Of a stretch of 64,000 nt of DNA, positions 8,838 through 17,021 are shown piece by piece. Below the pieces are notes generated by a model, which saw only the letters and a program-made list of their open reading frames with translations, was not told where the DNA came from and ran no database searches. The DNA comes from Chitinophagaceae bacterium. GTDB lineage: Bacteria; Bacteroidota; Bacteroidia; Chitinophagales; Chitinophagaceae. The stretch covers positions 124,001 to 188,000 of the forward strand of contig JADKJC010000001.1 of the NCBI GenBank assembly GCA_016722465.1. Reading direction: 5' to 3'. Numbering within the stretch: the stretch's first letter is position 1; each line of letters starts with the position of its first letter. Position numbers and translations under genes: made by a program.

Positions 8838-9376
8838 TCTTTTGAAAAACGCATGATATTTCTTTTCAGCCCCCACAATCCCATTGAAAGTTTACTGCGC
8901 CTTAATAAAGAGAGAAAGAAACCTGTTATGATCAGCAGGTCAGTTCCCTGTTTGTATTCAGGAATGGCAATTACTCCGCTATTCCGTTGCTGTGCAAGAT
9001 TATCGATGGCTTCCATCACATTTTCATTTTCCAGCATCCATTTCCAATGCAGTGAAAAAAAAATATCGGCTTGCCAAACAAATTTTTCTCCGGTTGCAAA
9101 TGCAAATTTTACTGAAGGAAGTAGAGGTGAAAGAAATGGCAATTTAATAATACCAATATGATCTTTACTTATTTCATCAACCACAATGATTGAAGTGCAA
9201 AGTGATTTTTTTTTTGAAAAAGAATACAACCTGTCGTTGATGATTGCATACACAGGCCATCGGCCTGATAAGGGTTTTTGAATATTACCTACCAGCCTGT
9301 CGTTAAGATAAACAGAGAACAGATTATCAGCATAAGATATCCTGTAATGCCAGGCCTGGAGAAAACTCTTTGTCAT
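8831..9376 (-). CDS. Hypothetical protein
   Basis: 181 residues, not recognised. No signal peptide. The N-terminal half looks beta-rich ('YRISYADNLFSVYLNDRLVGNIQKP', with 'GRWPVYAIINDRLYSF'), similar in pattern to small proteins with a LURP- or scramblase-like fold, but I would not assign it. A hydrophobic patch ('GTDLLIITGFFLSLLRRS') lies near residues 145-165. Convergent with the sigma operon and overlapping its last gene by 7 bp. Confidence 0.55.
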   Translation of the reverse strand: MTKSFLQAWHYRISYADNLFSVYLNDRLVGNIQKPLSGRWPVYAIINDRLYSFSKKKSLCTSIIVVDEISKDHIGIIKLPFLSPLLPSVKFAFATGEKFVWQADIFFSLHWKWMLENENVMEAIDNLAQQRNSGVIAIPEYKQGTDLLIITGFFLSLLRRSKLSMGLWGLKRNIMRFSKDH

Positions 9377-9564
9377 ACAGCAGCATATAAAGTGAATAAC
9401 AGGATACTATCCTCCCGGTTATCAGTTGTTATAATAACTAAGTAACCCAATTACGGGCGGAAGATTGTAAGTAAAACAAAAAGGTTGCATATGTAACAAA
9501 ATGATTCCGTTAACTGATATCATGTACTGTAAGAAAAAGATTTTACCGGAGTGACTGGCATTTT

Positions 9565-10779
9565 TTACTGGCTGCGGCCAGTTATGTTTTGCAATAACAA
9601 ATAGATAATACTTAACAACAAACAGGCAGCGCAAATTAACCACCACAAAATATTATATCCGAGATGTTCTGCAATTTGTCCCCCGGCCAATGGGCCAACA
9701 ATTTGAGCCATTGACCATGCAACCGTAAACAGCCCTGCATATTGACCACGGTTATTGTTTTCTGTTCTTGCTATCCAGTAAGAATTCATAAATGGCATGG
9801 AGAGCATTTCGCCAAACGTAACAACCAGCATTGATAAGAAAGCAACAACGGCCCCGCTAAAGAAATCTACATTGAGCATTGCATAAGATAAGCCTACCAA
9901 TAACACTCCGATGGCTATATAATGCAAATGTGGCCTCCTCCCTTCTAATCGAAATACAATTACCATTTCAACCAATGCGATCAGCAGGCCATTAAAAGCC
10001 ATGATCAATCCAATCAATGATTCAGATAAATGCAACTGTGTTTTGTAATACACAGGCAGTATAGTAAACATCTGGAAAAAGCAAATGGCAAATAATACCT
10101 GTAGCGCTACAAAAAATAAATACACATAATCGCTGTAAACAGATTTTACAGTTCTTGTTTTTGTTTCCGCTTTTTGCTGCGTGGCAGCATTTTTGGAAGG
10201 GGCCAATACATTGTACAATAAAATGGCGGCAGCAATATTGGTAAAGCCATCTACCCAAAATAATAATTGATAATTGTGGCCGGCGATAAAACCACCCAAT
10301 GCACCGCCAATTGCCCAGCCAAGGTTTACCGCAAGCCTGTTAAGTGAGTACGACCGGGTTCTGTTTTCTGCTTTGCTGTAATGTGCAATGGCTACGGAAT
10401 TTGCCGGGCGGAATGCTTCGTTGACCATGCTGAGAAAAAAAGAAGTGATGCAAATTGCATTGTAACTTTTCATTTGCCCCATTACCAGAAACATAACACC
10501 ACCACCCAGCAGAGTGAATAACTGCACATAATAATAACCAAGTTTATCAGTGATTTTGCCTCCCAGCAAGGAACCGGCAATAGAGCCAGCACCAAATAAA
10601 CTCATCACAAATGCAGCCTTGCCAATTCCTACATGTATGTACTGTGTCATATACATCGTCATAAAAGGAACCACCATGGTGCCGCTCCTGTTAACAAGCA
10701 TCACAAGCGACAACCACCAGGTGCTTGGAGACAAGCCATTGTAAGCGTTGAAATATAATTTAGTTGCTGCTTTGATCAT
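9565..10779 (-). CDS. Major facilitator superfamily transporter
   Basis: 404 residues with about 12 hydrophobic helices and an MFS-type loop 2-3 motif ('GSLLGGKITDKLGYYYVQLF', residues about 70-90). The second half begins after a charged central loop ('APSKNAATQQKAETKTRTVKSVYSDY'). A proton-coupled drug or metabolite exporter in the inner membrane is the usual role, but the substrate cannot be predicted. A single-gene unit between an unknown gene and rpmE2. Confidence 0.9.
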   Translation of the reverse strand: MIKAATKLYFNAYNGLSPSTWWLSLVMLVNRSGTMVVPFMTMYMTQYIHVGIGKAAFVMSLFGAGSIAGSLLGGKITDKLGYYYVQLFTLLGGGVMFLVMGQMKSYNAICITSFFLSMVNEAFRPANSVAIAHYSKAENRTRSYSLNRLAVNLGWAIGGALGGFIAGHNYQLLFWVDGFTNIAAAILLYNVLAPSKNAATQQKAETKTRTVKSVYSDYVYLFFVALQVLFAICFFQMFTILPVYYKTQLHLSESLIGLIMAFNGLLIALVEMVIVFRLEGRRPHLHYIAIGVLLVGLSYAMLNVDFFSGAVVAFLSMLVVTFGEMLSMPFMNSYWIARTENNNRGQYAGLFTVAWSMAQIVGPLAGGQIAEHLGYNILWWLICAACLLLSIIYLLLQNITGRSQ

Positions 10780-10846
10780 GATAGCAATAAAGATAGTTTA
10801 CCGGGAGAGATATCTGATTGGAAAAATAAGGCGCAGGATAGCCTTT

Positions 10847-10881
10847 AAAAAATAATCCCCACGGAGAACCGTAGGGGATTT
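10847..10881 (-). terminator. Terminator downstream of rpmE2
   Basis: On the minus strand the arms ATCCCC..CGG and CCG..GGGGAT (within 10854-10879) form a stem with one small mismatch around a TTCT loop, followed by TTATTTTTT. Confidence 0.85.
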
Positions 10882-10912
10882 AAAGTATAGCCATGAAAAA
10901 CAATCTTTGCTA

Positions 10913-11170
10913 TTATAAGCTAGTCTTTTTTTCGTAACGTTTTTTAAACTTGTCAATACGTCCAGCTGTATCAACCAATACATTTTTACCTGTATAGAAA
11001 GGATGAGATGTATTTGATATCTCCAACTTGATCAACGGGTATTCATTACCATCTTCCCATTTTACTGTTTCTTTTGATTCAGCAGTTGAACGGCTTAAGA
11101 ACTGGTAGCCATTACTCATGTCTTTAAACACAACGAAACGGTAATTTTTTGGATGCAAATCTTTTTTCAT
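10913..11170 (-). CDS. rpmE2: 50S ribosomal protein bL31, type B
   Basis: 85 residues, matching type B L31 end to end: '[21 protein letters not shown]', '[35 protein letters not shown]' and '[13 protein letters not shown]'. It lacks the CxxC zinc pairs of type A L31, as expected for the zinc-independent form. Binds the 5S rRNA/central protuberance region and bridges the subunits. It has its own promoter (11219-11250), a leader with a perfect hairpin (11187-11204) and its own terminator, so it is a single-gene unit. Confidence 0.96.
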   Translation of the reverse strand: MKKDLHPKNYRFVVFKDMSNGYQFLSRSTAESKETVKWEDGNEYPLIKLEISNTSHPFYTGKNVLVDTAGRIDKFKKRYEKKTSL

Positions 11171-11186
11171 AATTGTAAAAGTTTGT

Positions 11187-11204
11187 GCATGGATTTTGCC
11201 ATGC
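11187..11204 (-). promoter_or_regulatory. Hairpin in the rpmE2 5' leader
   Basis: GCATGG and CCATGC form a perfect 6-bp stem with a 6-nt loop (CAAAAT on the transcribed strand). It lies 16 nt upstream of the rpmE2 start codon and a few bases past the predicted transcription start. L31 is autoregulated through leader structures in several bacterial groups, so this could be the L31-binding site. The regulatory role is inference. Confidence 0.5.
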
Positions 11205-11218
11205 TAATTTTAAAGACC

Positions 11219-11250
11219 GCAAAAGTAGACGTTTTCAACTTATTTACAAA
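11219..11250 (-). promoter_or_regulatory. Promoter of rpmE2
   Basis: TTTG (11250-11247), an exact 19-nt spacer and TACTTTTG (11227-11220), read on the minus strand, match the Bacteroidota -33/-7 consensus fully. The predicted start near 11213 gives a leader of about 43 nt. Confidence 0.8.
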
Positions 11251-11380
11251 GTTTTAATTGCTTCTTTTCTAACATCCCAATTCAAATATAAAAACAATAT
11301 TTTATTAAAAAGGTTTGTAGCAATATTGAAAATAAACTGTTAATAACCAATGGGGATAAGGTGTTAACCTGGCAGCAAAG

Positions 11381-11872
11381 CTAACTTTTCATATTGACCG
11401 TTTGCAGGGCAATTCCCAGGTTCCAGCCCCTGGAAGCCTGGATCACATCCTGCAAGTCATCAATCTTTTTGCCCGTTATCCTGATAATATCGTCCATAAT
11501 GGCCGCCTGTACCTTTAAACCGCCGTCTTTGATTAATTTTACGATCTTTTTGGCATCTTCCTGCTTGATGCCATTTCTTACAGGCACTTCCCTTTTTACT
11601 ACCTTGCCGCTTTGATAGGGTTCCTTACTCAAGTCATATATCTCAGCTGCCAACCCCTGTTTCATGCTTCGGTTGATCATTACGTCCACGATCTGCTCAA
11701 TTTTCATCTCACTGTCAGCTTCCAGGTTTACCTTAAATTCCTTTTTATTAAGGTCTATTACTACGTGGCTGCCCTTGAAATCAAAACGGTTTGTTATCTC
11801 CTTGTTTACGGTATTGATCGCATTATCCAAGGTTTGCAGATCTACTTTGCTGGTGAAGTCGAAGGATGGCAT
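11381..11872 (-). CDS. yajQ: YajQ family nucleotide-binding protein
   Basis: 163 residues, normal length. The full family pattern is present: 'MPSFDFTSKVDLQTLDNAINTV', 'TNRFDFKGS', 'QGLAAEIYDLSKEP', 'VPVRNGIKQEDAKKIVKLIKD', 'QAAIMDDIIRITGKKIDDLQDVI'. YajQ proteins consist of two ferredoxin-like domains and bind nucleotides; a Xanthomonas homologue binds cyclic di-GMP. The cellular role here is unknown. It ends about 210 bp upstream of rpmE2 on the same strand, and follows lgt after 49 bp, so it may be co-transcribed with lgt. Confidence 0.95.
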   Translation of the reverse strand: MPSFDFTSKVDLQTLDNAINTVNKEITNRFDFKGSHVVIDLNKKEFKVNLEADSEMKIEQIVDVMINRSMKQGLAAEIYDLSKEPYQSGKVVKREVPVRNGIKQEDAKKIVKLIKDGGLKVQAAIMDDIIRITGKKIDDLQDVIQASRGWNLGIALQTVNMKS

Positions 11873-11921
11873 AAAATTGTTTTAGTGGATGAATCTGGTC
11901 GCTAACACAAATATAAAAAAC

Positions 11922-13250
11922 TTATTCTTTGGCCTGCTTTCTCAGCAAAACAAAAATGATGATCAAAACACCTGCAATAGCCAAAGTACAGGATATTAAC
12001 TCTGCCTGTGTAAGTTTAATACCAAGGAAATACATCTGGTTATTTACCCGGATCTTTTCGATCAGGAAACGCTCGGCACCATTCAGCACCAGGTAAATCC
12101 CAGTCATCAGTCCAGCGACTTTTATACGTTTTCTTATTGACCAAAGCACCAAAAATAGAAGGGTGCAAACAACGGTTTCATAAAACGGAGTTGGAAAAAC
12201 AGGAATGGGCAATGCCCGGTTATGCTCATCTTGAATGCTCTCTATCTTAATGCCATCTTTATTTACGTTTTGAGGATAGCTGTAAGCCACCATCCATATG
12301 GGCAGATAAGCCGGGGCTTTCACAAATTTGTGAGGAACCTTATCGAGGCTTTCACTTTTACGATCAGTTATTCTTAATGGCCTGGGTGAACCGGGGTCCT
12401 GCACTTCGCCATACAAAAAATAGGATTGGTATTTCGTAAGCCGGGATTCAAATTCACCGGGCTTGGCTTCCACCGATTTGCCGTTGGCATCCGTTATGTA
12501 AGCACTGTTATAAATACCCCAGTCTCCATCTCCCGAAACCTGGCAACCAATACGTCCAACAGCATACGCTATCAACAAGGCGGGGGTTGCGGCATCAATC
12601 AAATGAATCAACCGGATATTTTTTTTGTAGCCATAAAAACAAATGGCAACTGCAGCCAGGATGAGGCCTCCGTAAAAAGTCAATCCCCCGGCTGAAAATA
12701 ACCTGTCTATTGGATGCTCAATAAAATCATCCCAGTTTTCGAAGCAGTCAAACAATTTTGCTCCAATGATCCCGAATATCAAACCAATCACAATAATATC
12801 ACCAACCCTGTCATGCGGCCAGATTCTGACAGAACGCTGCTCGGGTTCTTTAGTTTTTTGCTTTTCCTTTTCCCACCATTTTAGCCCTGCCAGCAACAGC
12901 CCTACCAGGGTACCAGCAACAAAATTGCCCTGGGAAGAAAAAATATACTCCTGTGGATTTACATCTTCCGGCTTATTCATAACAAGGCCTATCAACTTAT
13001 AACCAAACAAAAAGCCAGTAATAAAATTGATGAGCAATTCCAGGAAGGTAGCAGGCTTGCCAACAGTTATAAACTCTTCTCTTGGTAATAGCAGCGCCTG
13101 TTTTTCTTTCCTTCTCAACTCACTTGACAATACGATGGCAGCAGCAATAAACCCCATCGCTACCATAAATCCAAACGTATTGAGGAAACTCAAGGGCTTC
13201 CATTCTACACCAAACCAGTCTTTAAAAACATAATATAAATTGGGATACAT
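11922..13250 (-). CDS. lgt: Prolipoprotein diacylglyceryl transferase, extended form
   Basis: Transfers diacylglycerol from phosphatidylglycerol to the lipobox cysteine of prolipoproteins, the first step of lipoprotein maturation, in the inner membrane. The Lgt signature is present as 'VGRIGCQVSGDGDWG', with 'SAGGLTFYGGLI' before it and 'IPVFPTPFYET' plus 'NGAERFLIEKIRVN' after it. I prefer ATG 13250 ('MYPNLYYVFKDWFG') to the ATG seven codons upstream. At about 442 residues it is much longer than the usual 260-300. The extra length lies in an N-terminal loop (about 40-135, 'KEKQKTKEPEQRS') and an insert of about 80 residues after the signature ('NSAYITDANGKSVEAKPGE...'). The window encodes many lipoproteins that need it. 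Confidence 0.93.
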   Translation of the reverse strand: MYPNLYYVFKDWFGVEWKPLSFLNTFGFMVAMGFIAAAIVLSSELRRKEKQALLLPREEFITVGKPATFLELLINFITGFLFGYKLIGLVMNKPEDVNPQEYIFSSQGNFVAGTLVGLLLAGLKWWEKEKQKTKEPEQRSVRIWPHDRVGDIIVIGLIFGIIGAKLFDCFENWDDFIEHPIDRLFSAGGLTFYGGLILAAVAICFYGYKKNIRLIHLIDAATPALLIAYAVGRIGCQVSGDGDWGIYNSAYITDANGKSVEAKPGEFESRLTKYQSYFLYGEVQDPGSPRPLRITDRKSESLDKVPHKFVKAPAYLPIWMVAYSYPQNVNKDGIKIESIQDEHNRALPIPVFPTPFYETVVCTLLFLVLWSIRKRIKVAGLMTGIYLVLNGAERFLIEKIRVNNQMYFLGIKLTQAELISCTLAIAGVLIIIFVLLRKQAKE

Positions 13251-13361
13251 ATACCGGTGATAAGTTAACAATTATGTGTGCTGCAAGTTATACCAATTCA
13301 GCATGAAAATAACAGCAGCTTTTTAGTACTTAAAATGTCTGCTGTGTACAACCTGGCGCCG

Positions 13362-13395
13362 GGCATAAAAAATCCCGTAGCAAATGCTACAGGAT
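13362..13395 (-). terminator. Terminator of the bacilliredoxin gene
   Basis: ATCCTGTAGC and GCTACGGGAT (13395-13372) pair around an ATTT loop and are followed by TTTTTA on the minus strand. Confidence 0.85.
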
Positions 13396-13424
13396 GTACT
13401 TAATAACCCATCAATCTTAAAAAA

Positions 13425-13841
13425 TCAATTACAATATTGTTCAAAAGCACCAATCAGATTTTCGGCTATCATTGCTGCACTTCTACCCTCAATATTGTGC
13501 CTTTCAATAAAGTGAACCAACTGGCCATCTTTAAATAAAGCAATAGAAGGAGATGACGGAGGATAAGGTAATAAATGTTCCCTGATCTTTTTAACTGCAT
13601 CTACATCAAAGCCTGCAAAGCTGGTAGTTAAGTGGTCAGGTTTTTTGGTGCTGTTCTGGACCGCCATTAAAACACCGGGCCTTGCAGTACCGGCACTGCA
13701 GCCACAAACAGAATTGATTACTACCAAAGTAGTTCCCTGTTCTGTTATTTTAGACTCAACATCAGAAGCACTTAACATTTCTGAGAAACCATTCTCAGTT
13801 AATTCTTCTTTCATTGGTATCACAATTTCTGCTGGATACAT
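13425..13841 (-). CDS. BrxA/BrxB family bacilliredoxin
   Basis: 138 residues. The family (YphP/YqiW) is recognised by the CGC active-site motif ('NSVCGCSAGTARPG', Cys46 and Cys48) and by 'MAVQN', 'PPSSPSIALFKDGQLVHFIERHNIEGR'. It has a thioredoxin-like fold and, in Bacillus, removes bacillithiol from oxidised protein thiols. Whether this organism makes bacillithiol cannot be told from the window; Bacteroidota commonly do. It has its own -7 promoter element and its own terminator. Confidence 0.93.
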   Translation of the reverse strand: MYPAEIVIPMKEELTENGFSEMLSASDVESKITEQGTTLVVINSVCGCSAGTARPGVLMAVQNSTKKPDHLTTSFAGFDVDAVKKIREHLLPYPPSSPSIALFKDGQLVHFIERHNIEGRSAAMIAENLIGAFEQYCN

Positions 13842-14146
13842 AGTTTATAAGATTTGTTTGAGGGGCAAAATTACAAACATGCATTGAATTAAGCATTCAA
13901 GTTTTTCGATGTGTTGATAAAATAAATGAAACTGGTATGCAAGCTTTCATTTGGGCTTGGGTTGGTAATATTAAATGGTAAATAAAGGTTCAAAAAGAGA
14001 CATTAAGTCATTTTTGGAATTACAAAAGAGACACTATGGCGCACATCATGGGTCATAGCAGACATTCGTTCTTGAAAAAAGCTCTGGAATGCCTTTTGAC
14101 AATACTACCATGAAAACAAAAATCAATAACAAAAAAAATTATACCT
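13842..14146. other. Divergent intergenic region between bacilliredoxin and hsp20
   Basis: A 305-bp gap. On the minus strand TAATTTTGC (13873-13865) is a perfect -7 element for the bacilliredoxin gene, without a well-spaced TTTG. Two similar short stretches, 'aaaaagagaca' and 'caaaagagaca', occur near 13990-14035. A 25-codon frame (14036-14113) has no support. No heat-shock CIRCE element was seen ahead of hsp20. Confidence 0.5.
13865..13873 (-). promoter_or_regulatory. -7 promoter element of the bacilliredoxin gene
   Basis: TAATTTTGC on the minus strand, a full match to TAnnTTTGC, 24 bp before the start codon. The nearest upstream TTG is 24 nt away, which is long, so only the -7 half is well supported. 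Confidence 0.5.
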
Positions 14147-14584
14147 ATGACACTGGTAAAAGTAAACAACCCGATCACTAAAACATTTGATGGTCTTTTG
14201 AATGACCTTTTTAATGAAATGCCTTCATTGGACAAAAATTTAAGAGAAGAAGCATTTGGGTTTCCTCCTGTAAACATTACTGAAGCAGTCGGCGCCTATC
14301 ATATTGAAGTAGCTGCCCCGGGAATGGAGAAAACAGATTTTAACCTGAAACTGGATGGCAACCTGTTAACCATCAGCGCAGAGAAAAAACAGGAAACAAA
14401 AGATGAAAATGCAAAAGCTATCCGAAGGGAATTTAACTACCGTTCATTCAAACGCAGCTTTACGCTGGATGAAAAGATCAATGCTGCAAACATTGCAGCT
14501 AAATATGAAAATGGCGTATTGAAAGTAGAACTTCCCAAGAAAGAAGAAGTGAAAGCTGTGGCAAAAGAAATTACGATTGCTTAA
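14147..14584 (+). CDS. Hsp20/alpha-crystallin small heat shock protein
   Basis: 145 residues. The alpha-crystallin domain covers about 38-145: 'PPVNITEAVGAYHIEVAAPGMEKTDFNLKLDGNLLTISAEK', 'REFNYRSFKRSFTLDEKINAANIAAKYENGVLKVELPKKEE', with the conserved A-x-Y-x-N-G-V-L motif. It is an ATP-independent holdase that binds unfolding proteins under stress and forms oligomers. It stands alone, followed by a terminator. Confidence 0.96.
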   Translation: MTLVKVNNPITKTFDGLLNDLFNEMPSLDKNLREEAFGFPPVNITEAVGAYHIEVAAPGMEKTDFNLKLDGNLLTISAEKKQETKDENAKAIRREFNYRSFKRSFTLDEKINAANIAAKYENGVLKVELPKKEEVKAVAKEITIA

Positions 14585-14622
14585 CAGCAATTTTTAAAAA
14601 ACATACAGTTGGTTTTGATAAT

Positions 14623-14656
14623 AAGCCGCCCTGTTTTTACAGGATGGCTTTTTTAT
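14623..14656 (+). terminator. Terminator after hsp20
   Basis: AGCC-GC-CCTGT and ACAGG-AT-GGCT form a stem with a symmetric internal loop around TTTT, followed by TTTTTT. Confidence 0.85.
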
Positions 14657-14661
14657 TTGAC

Positions 14662-16065
14662 CTAATAACCCAATATCTTCAACATACTTTGAGCTGATTG
14701 CTCTTTTGCATACACCCAATCAACCAGTTTACCGTTTTTATCATGCCCGATAATGATGTGCTTTGGAGAAGGAATCAAACAATGCTTGATGCCTCCATAG
14801 CCGCTGATCTGGTCCTGGTAAGCGCCGGTATGAAAGAAGCCTACATATAAAGGTTCGCCCCCGGCAGTAAGCTTTGGAAGAAATACTTCGTTAATATGTT
14901 CTTCACTGTCATAATAATCATGACTGTCGCAGGTGATACCACCCAGGGTTACCCGTTGGTATTCATCTTCCCATTTATTGATTGGCAACATTAAAAACTT
15001 TTCTCCAATACCCCAGGTGTCGGGCAAAGTAGTGATGAATGATGAATCTATCATGTACCAGATCTCCCTATCATTCTGCTGCTTTTCTCCTACTACACTA
15101 TAAATATGTGCCATGCTTTCACCAACAGTATAACTGCCGAACTCTGTAAAAATATCCGGCATTGGCACTTTGTTTTTTGCACAGGCCACTTTTATGTTAC
15201 GCACAATTTCATTGATCATGAATTGATAATCATATTCAAAACCAAGTGAGTGTTTAATAGGGAAACCACCGCCGATATTGATTGAATCCAACTCAGGGCA
15301 AATCTTTTTTAGCTGGCAGTACAAATTGATCACCTTGTTCAATTCACTCCAGTAATAAATATCATCTTTTATGCCTTTATTTAAAAAAATGTGCAGCATC
15401 TTTAACTGGAACTTGTGTTCGTAGCCTTCAATCTGATCTACATAAAATTCCAGTATATCTTTTGCCCGCATGCCAAGGCGTGAGGTATAAAAAGGGAAAT
15501 TAGGTTCTTCTTCTGCAGCTACTCTAATGCCCAGTTTAAAAGTGCCTTTTACATTACGGTAGGCTTTGAGTTCCTCTTTGTTATCAAGTACCGGAATTAC
15601 ATTTTTAAACCCAGTGTTAAGGAGTTTTGAGATGCGGCTTGTGTAAGGCTTTTGTTTAAAACCATTGCAGATAATGTATGTTTCTTTATTTATCTTACGG
15701 CGGCTGTATAGTTTATTGATAATGTCTATATCATAAGCATAAGAAGTTTCCAGGTGAATCTCATTCTTCAAAGCTTCTTCCACAATAAATGAAAAGTGAG
15801 AGCTTTTTGTACAGTAGCAATAATTATATTTACCTGCGTACTTGTGCTTCTTAAATGCATTGGCAAACATCTTCTTTGCCTTATTTATCTGCATGCCAAT
15901 TTTTGGAAGGTAAGTTAGTTTAAGGGGCGTGCCATATTTATCAATTAATGCCTTTATATCCTGGTTGTTGTACCGGAGGTAGGAATCTTCAACTTTAAAA
16001 TCTTCTTGTGGAAAGTTGAAAGTTTGGTCAACCAGGTCGGCGTAAGAGTTGTTCATTTGGCTCAT
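14662..16065 (-). CDS. Arginine decarboxylase-like PLP enzyme (fold type III)
   Basis: About 467 residues of the alanine-racemase-fold decarboxylase family (Orn/Lys/Arg/DAP decarboxylase group). The PLP lysine sits in 'YNYCYCTKSSHFSFIVEEAL'; 'NIGGGFPIKHSLGFEYD' is the Gly-rich phosphate loop; 'FTEFGSYTVGESMAHIYSV' and 'GGITCDSHDYY' supply the second-subunit active site. The form is the one annotated as biosynthetic arginine decarboxylase in Bacteroidota, which would start polyamine synthesis via agmatine; substrate assignment from sequence alone is tentative. The longest frame begins at a TTG, so I use the ATG at 16065 (another ATG is at 16056). It is convergent with hsp20. Confidence 0.82.
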   Translation of the reverse strand: MSQMNNSYADLVDQTFNFPQEDFKVEDSYLRYNNQDIKALIDKYGTPLKLTYLPKIGMQINKAKKMFANAFKKHKYAGKYNYCYCTKSSHFSFIVEEALKNEIHLETSYAYDIDIINKLYSRRKINKETYIICNGFKQKPYTSRISKLLNTGFKNVIPVLDNKEELKAYRNVKGTFKLGIRVAAEEEPNFPFYTSRLGMRAKDILEFYVDQIEGYEHKFQLKMLHIFLNKGIKDDIYYWSELNKVINLYCQLKKICPELDSINIGGGFPIKHSLGFEYDYQFMINEIVRNIKVACAKNKVPMPDIFTEFGSYTVGESMAHIYSVVGEKQQNDREIWYMIDSSFITTLPDTWGIGEKFLMLPINKWEDEYQRVTLGGITCDSHDYYDSEEHINEVFLPKLTAGGEPLYVGFFHTGAYQDQISGYGGIKHCLIPSPKHIIIGHDKNGKLVDWVYAKEQSAQSMLKILGY

Positions 16066-16140
16066 GTGCAAAACAGATTTTTAAATATTTGCAAATGTAA
16101 CAGATTGATAAATGCTGGGGCCATTTTTTTTGAACATGAA

Positions 16141-16173
16141 AAAACCGGGTATGAGACTTTCATACCCGGTTTT
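16141..16173 (-). terminator. Bidirectional terminator after rplT
   Basis: A perfect 14-bp stem, AAAACCGGGTATGA (16141-16154) with TCATACCCGGTTTT (16160-16173), loop of 5 nt. It ends the rpmI-rplT transcript on the minus strand. Confidence 0.92.
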
Positions 16174-16196
16174 CAAATATTTGAAAAGGAAATTGC

Positions 16197-16541
16197 TTAC
16201 TTCACTTTTGCAACCAGGCTCTTAAAACTTTCTGGTTCGTTCATTGCAAGATCAGCCAACACCTTACGGTTGATGTCGATATTGTTAGCTGCTAACTTGT
16301 GGATGAATTCGCTGTAGGTCAATCCTTCTTCCCTTACAGCAGCATTGATACGGGCAATCCATAACCTGCGGTAATCTCTCTTCTTAATTTTACGGCCAAC
16401 GTAAGCATACGTTAAACCCTTTTCCATTACGTTTTTGGCAACGGTGTATACATTCTTGCGCTTACCATAATAACCTTTGGCAGCTTTTAAAATTCTTTTG
16501 CGGCGTGCCCTTGATGCGACTGCATTTTTTGAACGTGGCAT
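16197..16541 (-). CDS. rplT: 50S ribosomal protein bL20
   Basis: 114 residues, with the family pattern '[80 protein letters not shown]'. Binds 23S rRNA early in 50S assembly and, in other bacteria, represses its own operon by binding the leader. It lies 50 bp after rpmI in the conserved order thrS-infC-rpmI-rplT and is followed by a strong terminator. Confidence 0.98.
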   Translation of the reverse strand: MPRSKNAVASRARRKRILKAAKGYYGKRKNVYTVAKNVMEKGLTYAYVGRKIKKRDYRRLWIARINAAVREEGLTYSEFIHKLAANNIDINRKVLADLAMNEPESFKSLVAKVK

Positions 16542-16591
16542 ATCTTAATGTTTTTAATTGTTAATGTTGAATTGTGTAAAGAAACCGGCGA

Positions 16592-16792
16592 TTAACCCCT
16601 AAGGCGCAATAAACGCATTACAAAAGCCTGCTGGGTAGGATGAACCATGCCATCTTTACGCATACCACGTTTGCGTTTGGTTGATTTCTTTGTTAAGATG
16701 TGACGTTTGAAAGGTTTTTGGTAGGTAATTAAGCCTGTGGCGGTTACCTTGAAGCGCTTCTTGGCGCTTGAGTTTGTTTTAACTTTTGGCAT
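16592..16792 (-). CDS. rpmI: 50S ribosomal protein bL35
   Basis: 66 residues: '[20 protein letters not shown]', '[17 protein letters not shown]' and 'MLRLRG'-type end. Small basic protein of the large subunit. Preceded by a 229-bp gap containing the infC terminator and a structured leader, so rpmI-rplT probably has its own promoter. Confidence 0.97.
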   Translation of the reverse strand: MPKVKTNSSAKKRFKVTATGLITYQKPFKRHILTKKSTKRKRGMRKDGMVHPTQQAFVMRLLRLRG

Positions 16793-16975
16793 TGTATAAC
16801 TTATAATAGTTACTCCCTGCTGGCGCCCCGAACAGACGGAGACTTATGGAGCCATGTGGGAAATGTCTGAAAAAGAAATTTCTTTTTCGGGCGGCGAAGG
16901 TAAGGGAAAACAGGGGAAATACAGGTAATTAAGGGTTCTTTTTTTAAGAGAAGGATATATTCCTGGGGAAACTCC
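16793..16975 (-). promoter_or_regulatory. Leader region of rpmI-rplT, likely ribosomal-protein regulated
   Basis: The transcribed strand holds a 20-bp perfect palindrome GAAAAAGAAATTTCTTTTTC (16888-16869), flanked by CCCGAA on one side and TTCGGGGCGCC (about 16838-16828) on the other, which can pair with each other. TACCTTCG just upstream resembles the -7 element with one mismatch. In other bacteria L20 represses rpmI-rplT by binding such leaders. The role here is inferred from position and structure. Confidence 0.45.
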
Positions 16976-16982
16976 TTAAAAC

Positions 16983-17016
16983 AAAAGAGGGAACTTTTCA
17001 GTTCCCTCTTTTTATA
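16983..17016 (-). terminator. Terminator between infC and rpmI
   Basis: AAAAGAGGGAAC and GTTCCCTCTTTT form a perfect 12-bp stem with a 6-nt loop. On the minus strand it follows infC by a few bases and is flanked by a T-rich stretch, so it separates thrS-infC from rpmI-rplT. Confidence 0.88.
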
Positions 17017-17021
17017 ATCAA

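Noticed and set aside
14036..14113. Small 25-residue open frame upstream of hsp20
   Set aside because: No ribosome-binding or conservation evidence; length is expected by chance.
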